This document shows, in pieces, positions 1 through 10,141 of a stretch of 64,000 nt of DNA. Made by a program: the position numbers and the translations under genes. Within the stretch, counting starts at the first letter, position 1, and the number at the start of each line of letters is the position of its first letter. The notes under the pieces were generated by a model. It was not told where the DNA came from, did no database searches, and worked only from the letters and a program-made list of their open reading frames with translations. Location of the stretch: NCBI GenBank assembly GCA_016861025.1, contig BOKO01000004.1, positions 62,001-126,000 on the forward strand, read 5' to 3'. The stretch is from Chloroflexota bacterium (GTDB taxonomy: Bacteria; Chloroflexota; Anaerolineae; Caldilineales; Caldilineaceae).

Positions 1-106
1 CGCGCTGCCCTCTCGCCATGGATCGATGCCGAACGGAGACGCCGGAAATGATCACGCTCTCTCACCATCATCGGGTTGCCTGCCATCTCGTAACGGAGGC
101 CGAGGC

Positions 107-110
<4 letters not shown>
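1..110 (+). CDS. Oligopeptide/dipeptide ABC transporter ATP-binding protein, C-terminal end (partial)
   Basis: Only the last 35 residues lie in the window, read in the frame starting at base 3 and stopping with TGA at 108-110. The tail has a CP-x-AMDRC stretch, then ETPE and a terminal HHRVACHL. This is the typical C-terminal extension of OppD/DppD-type ATPases, which feed peptides or oligosaccharides through an inner-membrane permease. The stop overlaps the start of the next ATPase gene as ATGA, as in dppD-dppF pairs. The bulk of the gene lies to the left of the window. Confidence 0.75.
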
Positions 111-1102
<992 letters not shown>

Positions 1103-1144
1103 GATGCAACCCTTCCTACCCCAATTTAGAAAGCTGGAAGCGGC

Positions 1145-2650
1145 ATGAACGAAATTACGTTGGATGTCAAGATCGCCAAAACGACAATCGACCGCAACAT
1201 CTACGGCCATTTCTCCGAACATCTAGGCCGTTGCATCTACGAAGGGTTCTGGGTCGGCGAAGACTCCCCCATCCCCAACGTGCGCGGCATTCGCTCCGAT
1301 GTGGTGGCGGCGCTGCGTAAGATCAAGGCGCCGGTGCTGCGTTGGCCCGGCGGCTGTTTTGCCGACGAATATCACTGGATGGATGGCATCGGTCCGCGCG
1401 AGCGGCGCCCGACGATGGTCAACACGCACTGGGGCGGCGTCGTTGAAAACAACCACTTCGGCACCCACGAGTTTATGGACTTGTGCGACCAGCTTGACTG
1501 CGAGCCGTACATTTGCGGCAACGTCGGCAGCGGCACGGTGCAGGAGATGTCGCAGTGGGTGGAGTATGTCACCTTTGACGGCAAAAGCCCGATGGCGGAC
1601 CTGCGCAGGGCGAATGGACGCCACGAACCGTGGCGGCTGAAATATTTTGGCGTCGGCAATGAAAACTGGGGTTGCGGCGGGCGTATGACGCCGGAGTATT
1701 ACGCCGACCTTTACCGCCGCTACGCCCTTTATGCACGCGATTACGGCGACAACAAGCTCTACCGCATTGCCTGTGGCGCCAGCGGCGACGACTATCACTG
1801 GACTGAGGTGTTGATGGCAAAAGCGGGCGACACCCGCACGCCGCGCGGCTGTCAGATGGACGGGCTGGCGCTGCACTATTATACTTCGGTGAAGAGGTTG
1901 CCGGACGGCTCGCGCGAAGGCTCCGCCACCGTCTTCGATGAAGCAGGCTGGATCGAGATCGTCTCAAAAGCGCTGTTTATGGATGAGCTGGTGTGCAAGC
2001 ATGGCACGATCATGGACAAATATGATCCGGACAAGAAAGTGGCAATGATCGTGGACGAATGGGGGACATGGTACGCCGTGGAGCCGGGCACGCACCCGCG
2101 TTTCCTATACCAACAGAACACCATGCGCGATGCGATTGCTGCTGCGGTGACGCTTGATATTTTTAACAAACACGCTGACCGCGTGCGCATGGCGAACATC
2201 GCTCAGACAGTCAATGTGTTGCAGGCGCTGGTGTTGACGCAACAAGAGAAGATGTTGCTCACACCTACTTATCACGTCTTCGATCTCTACACCGCGCATC
2301 AGGATGCAACCCTGGTTCCGGTTGATATCCAGAGCGAGCGATACCAACACGCCGGCTACAGCGTGCCCGCGATCTCGGCGTCGGCTTCGGTGAATGACGA
2401 AGGCAAACTCCATCTCACGGCAAGCAACGCCAACCCACACAAAGACATCGCCGTCTCTGTCTTCATCCGCGGGTTGAAAGGACGCACAGTGGAAGGCCAG
2501 GCGCTGCACGCTGCCGCCATGAACGCCCACAACACCTTTGAACAGCCAGATGTTGTGAAGCCGCAACCCTTCAATGGCGCCAGACTTACGGCGGAGGGGA
2601 TGGAATTTGTCATTCCAAAGATGTCGGTCATTGCACTGGATATAATGTAA
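1145..2650 (+). CDS. abfA: Alpha-N-arabinofuranosidase, GH51
   Basis: This 501-residue enzyme releases terminal arabinofuranose from arabinans or arabinoxylan oligosaccharides. It has the GH51 TIM barrel with RWPGGCF near residue 66. The acid/base glutamate is in GNENWG (E173) and the nucleophile in VDEWG (E305). The C-terminal beta-sandwich runs from about residue 370 to the end. Length matches intracellular GH51 enzymes, and no signal peptide is visible, so it probably acts on imported oligosaccharides. It sits 42 bases after the ABC ATPase and 19 bases before the GH42 gene, so an operon is likely. Confidence 0.93.
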   Translation: MNEITLDVKIAKTTIDRNIYGHFSEHLGRCIYEGFWVGEDSPIPNVRGIRSDVVAALRKIKAPVLRWPGGCFADEYHWMDGIGPRERRPTMVNTHWGGVVENNHFGTHEFMDLCDQLDCEPYICGNVGSGTVQEMSQWVEYVTFDGKSPMADLRRANGRHEPWRLKYFGVGNENWGCGGRMTPEYYADLYRRYALYARDYGDNKLYRIACGASGDDYHWTEVLMAKAGDTRTPRGCQMDGLALHYYTSVKRLPDGSREGSATVFDEAGWIEIVSKALFMDELVCKHGTIMDKYDPDKKVAMIVDEWGTWYAVEPGTHPRFLYQQNTMRDAIAAAVTLDIFNKHADRVRMANIAQTVNVLQALVLTQQEKMLLTPTYHVFDLYTAHQDATLVPVDIQSERYQHAGYSVPAISASASVNDEGKLHLTASNANPHKDIAVSVFIRGLKGRTVEGQALHAAAMNAHNTFEQPDVVKPQPFNGARLTAEGMEFVIPKMSVIALDIM

Positions 2651-2669
2651 ACGTCTCACAACTCTTCGC

Positions 2670-4721
2670 ATGACAAAGACCCATTTTCTCGAACAGCCGC
2701 GCATCTGGTACGGTGGCGACTACAACCCGGAGCAGTGGCCTGAATTGGTCTGGCAGGAAGATGTGCGTCTGATGCAGCAGGCTGGGGTCAACCTGGTCTC
2801 GATCGGCATCTTTTCGTGGGCGTGGCTGGAGCCGCAGCCGGGGCAGTATGAGTTCGGCTGGCTCGACCGCATCCTGGATCTGTTGTACGCGCATGGCGTC
2901 CATGCCTGCCTGGCGACGGCCACCGCCTCGCCGCCGCCATGGCTGGCGCACCGCCACCCGGAGAGCCTGCCCGTCACCGCCGATGGTGTGACGTTGTGGC
3001 CCGGTGGGCGGCAGGCGTACTGTCTGCATAGCGCAGCCTACATGGAACACGCCGCGGCGCTGGTGACGCGACTGGCTGCACGCTACAAGGATCACCCGGC
3101 GCTCAGGGTCTGGCACATCAACAACGAGTATGGCTGCCACGTCAACGAATGTTTCTGCGATGTGTCGGCGGCGGCGTTTCGCGTGTGGCTACAGGCGCGC
3201 TACGGCACACTCGATGCGCTCAACCATGCGTGGGGCACGGCGTTCTGGAGCCAACGTTATGGGCAGTGGGAGGAGATCAACCCGCCGCGCCGTGCGCCCA
3301 CCTTCGCCAACCCGACGCAGCAGCTCGACTGGCGGCGCTTCTCATCGGACAGCCTGATCGCGCTGCACGACATGGAGGTCGAGATTCTGCGCCGCTTTAC
3401 GCCCGACACGCCGGTGACGACCAACTTCATGGGCTTCTTCAAGCCGGCGGACTATCGCAAGTGGGCGCACCACGAGGATGTCATCTCGCTCGATACCTAT
3501 CCCGACCCGGCGGATAATTTCGCCGCCGCGCAGAACGCTGCGCAGTGCGACCTGACGCGCTCGCTTGGCGACGGCAAGCCGTGGATGTTGATGGAGCAGA
3601 CGCCGAGCGCGGTCAACTGGCGTCCGCGCAATGTGCTCAAGCAGCCAGGGCAGATGCGGCTGTGGAGTCTGCAGGCGGTGGCGCGCGGGGCAAACACGGT
3701 GATGTTCTTCCAGTGGCGCGCCGCCAAAGCCGGCGCCGAGAAGTTCCACGGTGCGCTCGTGCCACATGTCGGCGTCGAAAATTCGCGCGTCTGGCGCGAG
3801 GTCTCGGCGCTGGGCAATGAGCTGCAGGAGCTTGGGCCACTGGCGCAGAGTCAGGTCGTCGCTGACGTGGGCATTTTGGTCGACTGGCAAAGCTGGTGGG
3901 CGCTGGAGCAGGACTCAAAGCCCTCGACCGCCGTCACCTTCTATGACCGGCTGGCGGCTTTCTATGGACCGCTCTTCGCCGCCAACATCACCGCCGACTT
4001 TGTCTTCACCGACAGCGATTTCGCCAGTTACAGGCTGCTGCTGATTCCCAATCTCTACCTGGTCGATGACGCCACCGCCGCCAAGATCGAAGCCTACGTC
4101 GCAGCGGGCGGCGTGGTCGTCATCGGCTTCTTCAGCGGCATTGTCGACGAGAACGAGCACATCCGGCTTGGCGGCTATCCGGCGCCCTTCCGCAGGCTGC
4201 TCGGCATCCGCGTCGAGGAGTTTGCGCCGATGGCGGAGAGCGAACACAACGCCGTGCACTTCGCCGATGACACAACCGCAGCGTGCGACCTATGGGCGGA
4301 TGTGATCGACCTGGAAGGCGCCAGCGCGCTGGCAACCTTTGCAGGCAACTTCTACGCCGGGCGTCCGGCGATCACCGAGCACGACTTTGGACGCGGGCGG
4401 GCGTTCTACATCGGCACGCGGCTGGAACCGGAGACGATGGGCGCGCTGCTTGGGCGCATCTGCGCGGCGGCGGGCGTCGCCCCGTTGGTCAAGGCTGCGC
4501 CCGGCGTCGAGGTCGTGCGTCGTCGCCGCGCAGATGGCCGCGAGCTGTGGTTCGTGCTCAACCATCGCCCCGAAGTGACGAGCGTGTCGCTGCCCGTCAC
4601 CGGCGTCGATGTGTTGAGCGGAGCGGCGGTTTCTGGGGCAGTTGTGCTGGCGCCGTTCGACGTAGCCATTGTTCAGACAGAAGACACTGCGCATGAACGC
4701 TTCGGAACAAGGGACGCGTGA
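2670..4721 (+). CDS. Beta-galactosidase, GH42
   Basis: This 683-residue GH42 enzyme hydrolyses beta-galactosides or galacto-/arabinogalacto-oligosaccharides in the cytoplasm. The family start YGGDYNPEQWP is at residues 14-24. The acid/base residue is E153 in INNEYG and the nucleophile is E309 in LMEQTPSAVNW. A trimerisation domain (about 400-610) and a small C-terminal beta domain follow. The zinc-site region reads CFCDVS, so the third cysteine usual in many relatives is serine here. No signal peptide is seen. Together with the GH51 gene it suggests degradation of arabinogalactan-type oligosaccharides. Confidence 0.93.
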   Translation: MTKTHFLEQPRIWYGGDYNPEQWPELVWQEDVRLMQQAGVNLVSIGIFSWAWLEPQPGQYEFGWLDRILDLLYAHGVHACLATATASPPPWLAHRHPESLPVTADGVTLWPGGRQAYCLHSAAYMEHAAALVTRLAARYKDHPALRVWHINNEYGCHVNECFCDVSAAAFRVWLQARYGTLDALNHAWGTAFWSQRYGQWEEINPPRRAPTFANPTQQLDWRRFSSDSLIALHDMEVEILRRFTPDTPVTTNFMGFFKPADYRKWAHHEDVISLDTYPDPADNFAAAQNAAQCDLTRSLGDGKPWMLMEQTPSAVNWRPRNVLKQPGQMRLWSLQAVARGANTVMFFQWRAAKAGAEKFHGALVPHVGVENSRVWREVSALGNELQELGPLAQSQVVADVGILVDWQSWWALEQDSKPSTAVTFYDRLAAFYGPLFAANITADFVFTDSDFASYRLLLIPNLYLVDDATAAKIEAYVAAGGVVVIGFFSGIVDENEHIRLGGYPAPFRRLLGIRVEEFAPMAESEHNAVHFADDTTAACDLWADVIDLEGASALATFAGNFYAGRPAITEHDFGRGRAFYIGTRLEPETMGALLGRICAAAGVAPLVKAAPGVEVVRRRRADGRELWFVLNHRPEVTSVSLPVTGVDVLSGAAVSGAVVLAPFDVAIVQTEDTAHERFGTRDA

Positions 4722-5247
4722 GAGCGATGGGCGCAATCTTGTCGTGCCGCGAGTGCTCGTCTTCCTGACCTCCACCGACCCGACCACCGCCAGGCGCGAA
4801 GTTCTGCTGCTCAAAGGCGCTCCGACCAAGCGGTTGTGGGCGAATCGTTACAATGGGTTGGGCGGCCACGTCGAGGCGGACGAGGATGTCTATGCTGCGG
4901 CGGTGCGCGAGGTGCGGGAAGAGGCGGGCATTGAGGCGCCGACGCTGTCTCTGCGCGGGGTTGTCACCATCGATACTGGTTTCGACGAGCGCGGGCGGCG
5001 CCCCGGCGTGTTGATGTTTGTCTTCGTGGGCGAGGCGACGAGGCGCACACTTTTGCCTTCCAACGAAGGGACGCTGGCGTGGCTGCCGATCGAGGCGCTA
5101 TCGGACTATCCGCTGGTCGATGACCTGGTTGAGCTATTGCCTCGTGCGCTGAGCGGCAATTTCTTCTACGGACACTACGCCCCCCAGCCCGACGGTGCAC
5201 TGCGCTACACCTTCCAATCTCCACCCTCCAATCTCAAAGGCAATTGA
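4693..5247 (+). CDS. Nudix hydrolase
   Basis: This is a Nudix-fold pyrophosphohydrolase of about 184 residues. The Nudix box is intact: GGHVEADE, then REVREEAGI, fitting GX5EX7REUXEEXGU. The substrate cannot be told from sequence; MutT-like cleaning of nucleotides and NDP-sugar hydrolysis are both possible. The ATG at 4693 overlaps the beta-galactosidase by 29 bases, which suggests coupling; an in-frame ATG at 4669 would deepen the overlap. The last codons (SPPSNLKGN) are encoded by the left arm and loop of the palindrome at 5216-5265, so the native C-terminus may have been overwritten by that repeat. Confidence 0.85.
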   Translation: MNASEQGTRESDGRNLVVPRVLVFLTSTDPTTARREVLLLKGAPTKRLWANRYNGLGGHVEADEDVYAAAVREVREEAGIEAPTLSLRGVVTIDTGFDERGRRPGVLMFVFVGEATRRTLLPSNEGTLAWLPIEALSDYPLVDDLVELLPRALSGNFFYGHYAPQPDGALRYTFQSPPSNLKGN

Positions 5248-5265
5248 GACTGGAGGGTGGAGATT
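5216..5265. repeat. Imperfect palindrome between convergent genes, likely bidirectional terminator
   Basis: The arms 5216-5237 and 5244-5265 pair as a long stem made of AATCTCCACCCTCC-type phrases with a 6-base loop. It covers the 3' end of the Nudix gene and lies before the stop of the convergent DsrE-like gene. The same phrase family recurs at 39319-39388 and 56232-56312. Confidence 0.6.
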
Positions 5266-5281
5266 CAAGAAAGGAAGGAGG

Positions 5282-5746
5282 TTAGATGAACAGCAATTGA
5301 GCGCCTTCGGCTTTTTCCAAGAATTCCATGGCGCCGATGATGCCGTCGACTTCATCGACCAGGTCTTCACGTTTCAGGTGCATCATCTCGGCAGCCATCT
5401 TGCACGCCCAGATGCCACAGCCGGCGTCGTGCACCATTTCCAGGAACTCACGCACGGGCGGCATGTCGAGCTTCTCGATCTCCCGCTTCATCATCGTCGT
5501 CGCCATATCGGTCATGCCGGGCAGACCGCCGACGAATTGCGGCATGTGCATGGCAGGGTTGCCGACCGGCACCACCTTCAGATGATCGACCTTGTCTTTG
5601 GTGATGATATCCATTCCCCAAAACGTGAAAAACAGGTCAGCCTCGATGCCCATCATGCGCGCGGCGTTGGCAAGCACCAGGCCGGGGTACGCCATGTCCA
5701 GGCTGCCCTTCGAGCAGATAATCGCCAGCTTGCGTTCCTCAGACAT
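5282..5746 (-). CDS. DsrE/DsrF/DrsH-like family protein (DsrE2-type)
   Basis: This 154-residue protein of the DsrE-like (peroxiredoxin-family DrsH) group probably carries or transfers sulfane sulfur in the cytoplasm. The candidate sulfur-carrying cysteines are C11 (IICSKGS) and the pair C110/C115 (GCGIWACKMA). The hydrophobic methionine-rich centre (LPGMTDM, TTMMKREI) is typical of the DsrE2 branch. It is the last gene of a minus-strand set with DsrC-like, DUF1641 and SQR-like proteins. A GGAGAG ribosome site precedes the ATG. The sulfur-transfer role is known for relatives and inferred here from neighbours. Confidence 0.85.
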   Translation of the reverse strand: MSEERKLAIICSKGSLDMAYPGLVLANAARMMGIEADLFFTFWGMDIITKDKVDHLKVVPVGNPAMHMPQFVGGLPGMTDMATTMMKREIEKLDMPPVREFLEMVHDAGCGIWACKMAAEMMHLKREDLVDEVDGIIGAMEFLEKAEGAQLLFI

Positions 5747-5798
5747 TTTTCTCTCCTATGAGTAACATTCTTTCTACGTTCAGCGTTGAATCATCTTA

Positions 5799-5861
5799 AT
5801 CCGCAGATGACGCCGATTGCGCGGAGAAGACTTATTTGCGCGATCTGCGTCATCTGCGGAT
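5799..5861. repeat. Imperfect palindrome, ATCCGCAGATGACGC phrase
   Basis: The arms 5799-5822 and 5838-5861 pair almost completely around a 15-base loop. It lies between the DsrC-like and DsrE-like genes of the sulfur cluster, so it may attenuate expression of the last gene or stabilise the upstream message. The ATCCGC phrase is shared with the palindrome at 15684-15771. Confidence 0.6.
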
Positions 5862-5865
5862 AGCA

Positions 5866-6174
5866 TCAAATGCAGCCCTTGGGCTTGGGGTAGCCGGCGC
5901 AGCGCGCGATCTTGCGGGCAGGACCCTTGGGGAAAAGTTCGTACAGTTCCTTGGTGTCCACGCCGGAGCGCTTGCTGATCGCGCGCAGGGAAGGGAACTC
6001 GCCGCTGCTGGCCGCTTCCTGGCGCACCCAGTTGATCACCTGCCAGTGGCGTTCGGTGAGCGGCGCAATGCCTTCCTCCACTGCCATCATCTCGGCGATT
6101 TCCGGCGTCCACTGCGATGGGTCGGTCATAAAGCCTTCGGCGTCGAGCGCAACGTTCAATTCTTTGGTCAACAT
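5866..6174 (-). CDS. DsrC/TusE/DsvC-family sulfur relay protein
   Basis: This 102-residue protein has the DsrC fold signatures: WTPEIAEMMA near residue 22, a central LTERHWQVI and the C-terminal arm ending PKPKGCI. The penultimate cysteine C101 is the universal sulfur-carrying CysA. A second cysteine, C92, lies near the usual CysB but two residues off the usual spacing (see findings). DsrC-type proteins carry trisulfide or persulfide intermediates between sulfur oxidoreductases. AAAGGA precedes the ATG. It is encoded between DUF1641 and the DsrE-like protein. Confidence 0.9.
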   Translation of the reverse strand: MLTKELNVALDAEGFMTDPSQWTPEIAEMMAVEEGIAPLTERHWQVINWVRQEAASSGEFPSLRAISKRSGVDTKELYELFPKGPARKIARCAGYPKPKGCI

Positions 6175-6220
6175 GGTGAAACTATCCTTTCGTAATCGTT
6201 GATCTTAAGTGCGAGAATAT

Positions 6221-6317
6221 GTGTTACGTGTTGCGTGTTGCGTGTTGCGTGTTGCATGTTGCGTGTTGCGTGTTGTGTAGCGTGGCTTTCACCCACGCAC
6301 CGCGCTCCACGTAACAC
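6221..6317. repeat. TTGCGTG tandem array with closing inverted arms
   Basis: About seven 7-base units of TTGCGTG type lie in 6231-6276 (one reads TTGCATG). The outer arms GTGTTACGTG (6221-6230) and CACGTAACAC (6308-6317) are exactly complementary. It separates the DUF1641 and DsrC-like genes. The same ACGTGTTGCG wording recurs near 18690 and 20344. It is a low-complexity palindrome, not a CRISPR array. Confidence 0.7.
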
Positions 6318-6319
6318 GC

Positions 6320-7081
6320 CTATTGATTTCCGTTCTTGGGCGCCTGGGCCGAGACCCGACGCAGCGTCTCCAGCGTGATGGCAAGTCCGCGACGCACTTC
6401 GGGGTCGCGCATCTGCTTGAGCAGGCCAAACACGCCAATGTCCAATTGCCCGGCCTGCGCTTCGGCTTCCGCCTCGTGGAAGCCTTGCGTCAGGTTGTTG
6501 AGCAGCGTCATCATCTGCGGTTGCGTCAGCGCCTTGACAGTGTTGAGGATCAGTACAACGTTGTCGCCAAGCTGTTTGACATCCTCTTCGCTGAACGACG
6601 TGACGACCTGGTCGATGACATACATCCCCTGGCGGGCAAAGCCGAAATAGCCTTTGCGCTCCAGCTCGGCAAGCTGCGCCGTCGCTTCGGTCATCATGTC
6701 CTTTGTCAGCGGTGCGGCGTCACGCATGAAATCGTTGGCGCTCTCGAGTGTGTCGAGCATCTGGTTGAGCGTGCGCGTGTTGCGCGCCAGCCTCTTTGCC
6801 AACTCTACGATGTCGTCGAGCGTGACAAACTGCTGCATCTCATCGAGCTGCGTCTCGGCAACCCGGTAGATGTCGTTGGCGACCGGCGTCAGGTCCGCCA
6901 GCAGATCGTCCCATGTTTGTTGACGGCGGCGGTCAGCCTCGGCGCGCTCCATCAGGTAGTTCACCTGGGCGCCCAACACGCTGATGCTCTGCGCCATCAG
7001 GTCGAGCTTTTGACTGATCTCAGCCAGTTGATCCACTGTGCGAGTGGTTGGACGGTCGGCGTCCATAACAAGTGTGCTCAT
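6320..7081 (-). CDS. DUF1641 domain-containing protein
   Basis: This 253-residue soluble, mostly helical protein has the conserved C-terminal DUF1641 block (GVFGLLKQMRDPEVRRGL near residue 223). DUF1641 proteins are often encoded beside SQR-type flavoproteins or formate dehydrogenases, and their biochemical role is not established. The N-terminal 70 residues are predicted coiled and charged. A strong GGAGG site is 6 bases before the ATG at 7081. It lies 10 bases after the SQR-like gene, so co-transcription is likely. A scaffold or accessory role for the flavoprotein is an inference. Confidence 0.88.
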   Translation of the reverse strand: MSTLVMDADRPTTRTVDQLAEISQKLDLMAQSISVLGAQVNYLMERAEADRRRQQTWDDLLADLTPVANDIYRVAETQLDEMQQFVTLDDIVELAKRLARNTRTLNQMLDTLESANDFMRDAAPLTKDMMTEATAQLAELERKGYFGFARQGMYVIDQVVTSFSEEDVKQLGDNVVLILNTVKALTQPQMMTLLNNLTQGFHEAEAEAQAGQLDIGVFGLLKQMRDPEVRRGLAITLETLRRVSAQAPKNGNQ

Positions 7082-7091
7082 CGTCGCCTCC

Positions 7092-8327
<1,236 letters not shown>

Positions 8328-8361
8328 GAATTAACTCTCCTTATCAATAAATCCATATTGT

Positions 8362-8416
8362 GTGAGGGGCGAGTTGGGGCAGGATGGATTGGCGCTTTCG
8401 CCCCTCGCAACTCGCC
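8362..8416. repeat. Imperfect palindrome carrying TCGCCCCTCGCAACTCGCC
   Basis: GTGAGGGGCGAGTTGGGGC pairs with the region ending at 8416. The 19-base string at 8398-8416 is repeated exactly at 13426-13444. It fills the gap between the regulator gene and the SQR-like gene. Confidence 0.6.
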
Positions 8417-8422
8417 TCTTCT

Positions 8423-9181
8423 TCAAATCTTCGTCAACTCTGCGATATTGCGCAGTTTGGTAAACAAAATATTGCGTTCGTTCATGATGTGAGCGACGAT
8501 GTCGGCGATGCGCTGCACGTAGCCGAGCACCTGTTGCTTTTGCGTTTCGCTCAACACAAACGCACTGGCGACGGCCTGGCGCACTTCTGCTTCTGGTGCG
8601 TCTAGATACTCTGACAGGCGTGCAATCTCGGTTTCGGCAGGGGGCCAGCCTGTCGGCGCAACACCGCTGACGACCAGCATCGCCTGCAGCTCGCTGCCGA
8701 CGCGCACCAACCCGCGCGTGTGCAACAAACCGAGATGGCTGCGGCTAAAGAAGGGCTGCAAGTCCGGCTGTCGCGCCAGCGCCGCCCACTCCTGGCGGCA
8801 TTGTTGTTGCGCCGCAGGCGACTGCTCCGCCAGCGCAAAGAGGCGGCACACATGGCTCGGCGCTGTCACCGGGCGTCCGTTCAGGTCAGTCACAACCAAC
8901 ATCACTCCCAGGATGTCGGCGAAGGCGTCCTGGATGCGCTGCACGCACTCGACCGGCAGCAGACTGCGCAGGTCGGAGCTGCTTTGCACGGGCGCGTCCT
9001 GCACCGTCGCCCCCACCGGGCTTTGCGTCTTTAGCCAGCCTTCGATCGAGCGACGCGGGAAGCGCCATTGGCTGCCCACCTTGACCGCCGGAATGCGCCC
9101 GTCATCCGCCATGCGATAGATCGTGGTGCGATCGACGTGCAGGATGTCTTGAAGCTGGCGGGTGGTCAGAAATTCGGACAT
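8423..9181 (-). CDS. Helix-turn-helix protein with PocR sensory domain
   Basis: This 252-residue protein has two parts. Residues 1-50 are an excisionase/MerR-type helix-turn-helix (LTTRQLQDILHV, then VGSQWRF). Residues 75-185 match the PocR ligand-binding domain (LGVMLVVTDLNGRPVTAPS, then CRLF and SHLGLLH), which is found in sensors of small ligands. The C-terminal 60 residues are helical. It is the first gene of the minus-strand sulfur set, so it probably controls SQR-like expression. Its ligand is unknown. The usual cysteine motif of PocR is only partly kept. Confidence 0.82.
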   Translation of the reverse strand: MSEFLTTRQLQDILHVDRTTIYRMADDGRIPAVKVGSQWRFPRRSIEGWLKTQSPVGATVQDAPVQSSSDLRSLLPVECVQRIQDAFADILGVMLVVTDLNGRPVTAPSHVCRLFALAEQSPAAQQQCRQEWAALARQPDLQPFFSRSHLGLLHTRGLVRVGSELQAMLVVSGVAPTGWPPAETEIARLSEYLDAPEAEVRQAVASAFVLSETQKQQVLGYVQRIADIVAHIMNERNILFTKLRNIAELTKI

Positions 9182-9363
9182 TGTTCAACCTCTGCGTGTT
9201 CCTTTTAATGTATTTGATGCATCGAGTAAGATTTGGTTACATTTGCCGCATCAGAATACATTGAAAGCATAGCGTGCAGCGAGGTGCACGACATGTGACA
9301 GCTATCCCAAGAATTTCAGGACATCTGTCACCCCGTTGATGCATCTCGGATGGATTGGTTGCT
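9182..9363. promoter_or_regulatory. Upstream region of the sulfur cluster with repeated GATGCATC elements
   Basis: No gene is seen here. TTGATGCATC followed by a CG-containing flank occurs at 9214-9226 and 9336-9348, each with a palindromic GATGCATC core. An inverted pair GTGACAG (9295-9301) and CTGTCAC (9325-9331) lies between them. These are candidate operators for the HTH-PocR protein, whose gene starts at 9181. Confidence 0.35.
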
Positions 9364-9404
9364 CAAAAAGAAGGGCGCCTGACTCCTGTAGAGAAATCAG
9401 ACGC
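9364..9404 (-). terminator. Rho-independent terminator after the small-protein genes
   Basis: On the minus strand, GCGTCTGA and TCAGGCGC form an 8-base stem (9397-9404 with 9375-9382), followed by a T-rich run TTCTTTTTG. It lies about 30 bases beyond the stop of the small gene at 9436-9630. Confidence 0.6.
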
Positions 9405-9435
9405 CGAAGAGGTGTATAGAGGGTGATAGAAGAAA

Positions 9436-9630
9436 CTAATTTGCGGCGACGGCGTCGCGCTTGATGCTTGCCTGCCTGTTGTTGCTTGCGTTCGCCTTCT
9501 TAAAGTGAAAAAGCGAAAGATTGAACAACGACTTGCGTTTGATCTGGCTCGCCAGATAGTTGCGTTGCGACTGTTGCAGTCGCTCCTGATGCTCGAAGCG
9601 TGCAAGCTCCATTTGCTGAAGCGCATTCAT
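9436..9630 (-). CDS. Small basic hypothetical protein (64 aa)
   Basis: I do not recognise the family. The evidence for a gene is a near-perfect ribosome site (TAAGGAG, 7 bases before ATG), a terminator just after the stop, and tandem position behind a similar small gene. The protein is hydrophilic and helical with many Q, N, R and K residues (QMELARFEHQERLQQSQRN) and a basic KRK in the middle. It might bind nucleic acid or another protein. It points away from the large RSH-ATPase gene and shares the intergenic promoter region with it. Confidence 0.6.
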   Translation of the reverse strand: MNALQQMELARFEHQERLQQSQRNYLASQIKRKSLFNLSLFHFKKANASNNRQASIKRDAVAAN

Positions 9631-9703
9631 GATCGATCTCCTTACGCTGTCGAATTGTGTTCTTGTCGTGTCCGTCAGCGCTCGACCATCGGGTCTGCGC
9701 TCG

Positions 9704-9919
9704 TCAGGCCGCCCGTCTGCGCATCATGCCAGCCGCCTGCGCCTGTGTCCCCTTGCCTGCCATCCGCTCCTTCATGCCAGTCATCGCCTTGACGATGCGT
9801 TGCATGGGGCCGGATTGCGCGCCGCCCATCAGGATTCGGTGGCGGTTGGCTTCCATTGCCTCGCGTCGCATGTCCTCATACCGTTGCTGGGCGACCATGA
9901 TTTCTTTGTAGTCCAACAT
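9704..9919 (-). CDS. Small charged hypothetical protein (71 aa)
   Basis: The family is unrecognised. A strong AGAAGGAGG site lies 5-6 bases before the ATG. The N-terminal half is a charged helix (VAQQRYEDMRREAMEANRHR) and the C-terminal half is rich in M, A, G and R, ending MMRRRAA. The helical QxRxE/QxRxN pattern resembles that of the next small protein, so the two may be diverged paralogues. It is transcribed divergently from the RSH-ATPase gene, 222 bases away, and probably shares regulatory sites with it. Confidence 0.6.
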   Translation of the reverse strand: MLDYKEIMVAQQRYEDMRREAMEANRHRILMGGAQSGPMQRIVKAMTGMKERMAGKGTQAQAAGMMRRRAA

Positions 9920-9955
9920 TGTGCGCCTCCTTCTGGCCCCTTGTCATCAACACAT

Positions 9956-10086
9956 TTTTCGTGTATATTGTGTGTGTTGATGTGTCTCACTTACAACCAG
10001 ATGATAGCACACAAAATACACATTGTCAATAGGCAATTTGTGCATTTTGTGAAATTCATCGAAATTTAATTTTGTGTATTTTCTCT
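9956..10086. promoter_or_regulatory. Cluster of four TGTGTATTTTGTG-like elements in a divergent promoter region
   Basis: This AT-rich gap contains similar elements at 9956-9975 (plus), 10008-10025 (minus), 10034-10053 (plus) and 10068-10086 (plus), with core TGTGTAT-TTTGTG or close variants. Spacing is roughly 20-50 bases. The gap separates the two small minus-strand genes from the RSH-ATPase gene. A winged-helix protein that could bind such repeats is encoded at 13472-14848. Confidence 0.5.
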
Positions 10087-10141
10087 CCAGAAAGCTGCCG
10101 GGTTTTCTGGAAAACTTGCGATGGCTCATTAAGGAACAATC

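Noticed and set aside
6231..6276. Short tandem TTGCGTG units taken as a CRISPR-like array
   Set aside because: The units are 7 bases with no spacers, and outer arms pair as a palindrome; no cas genes are nearby.
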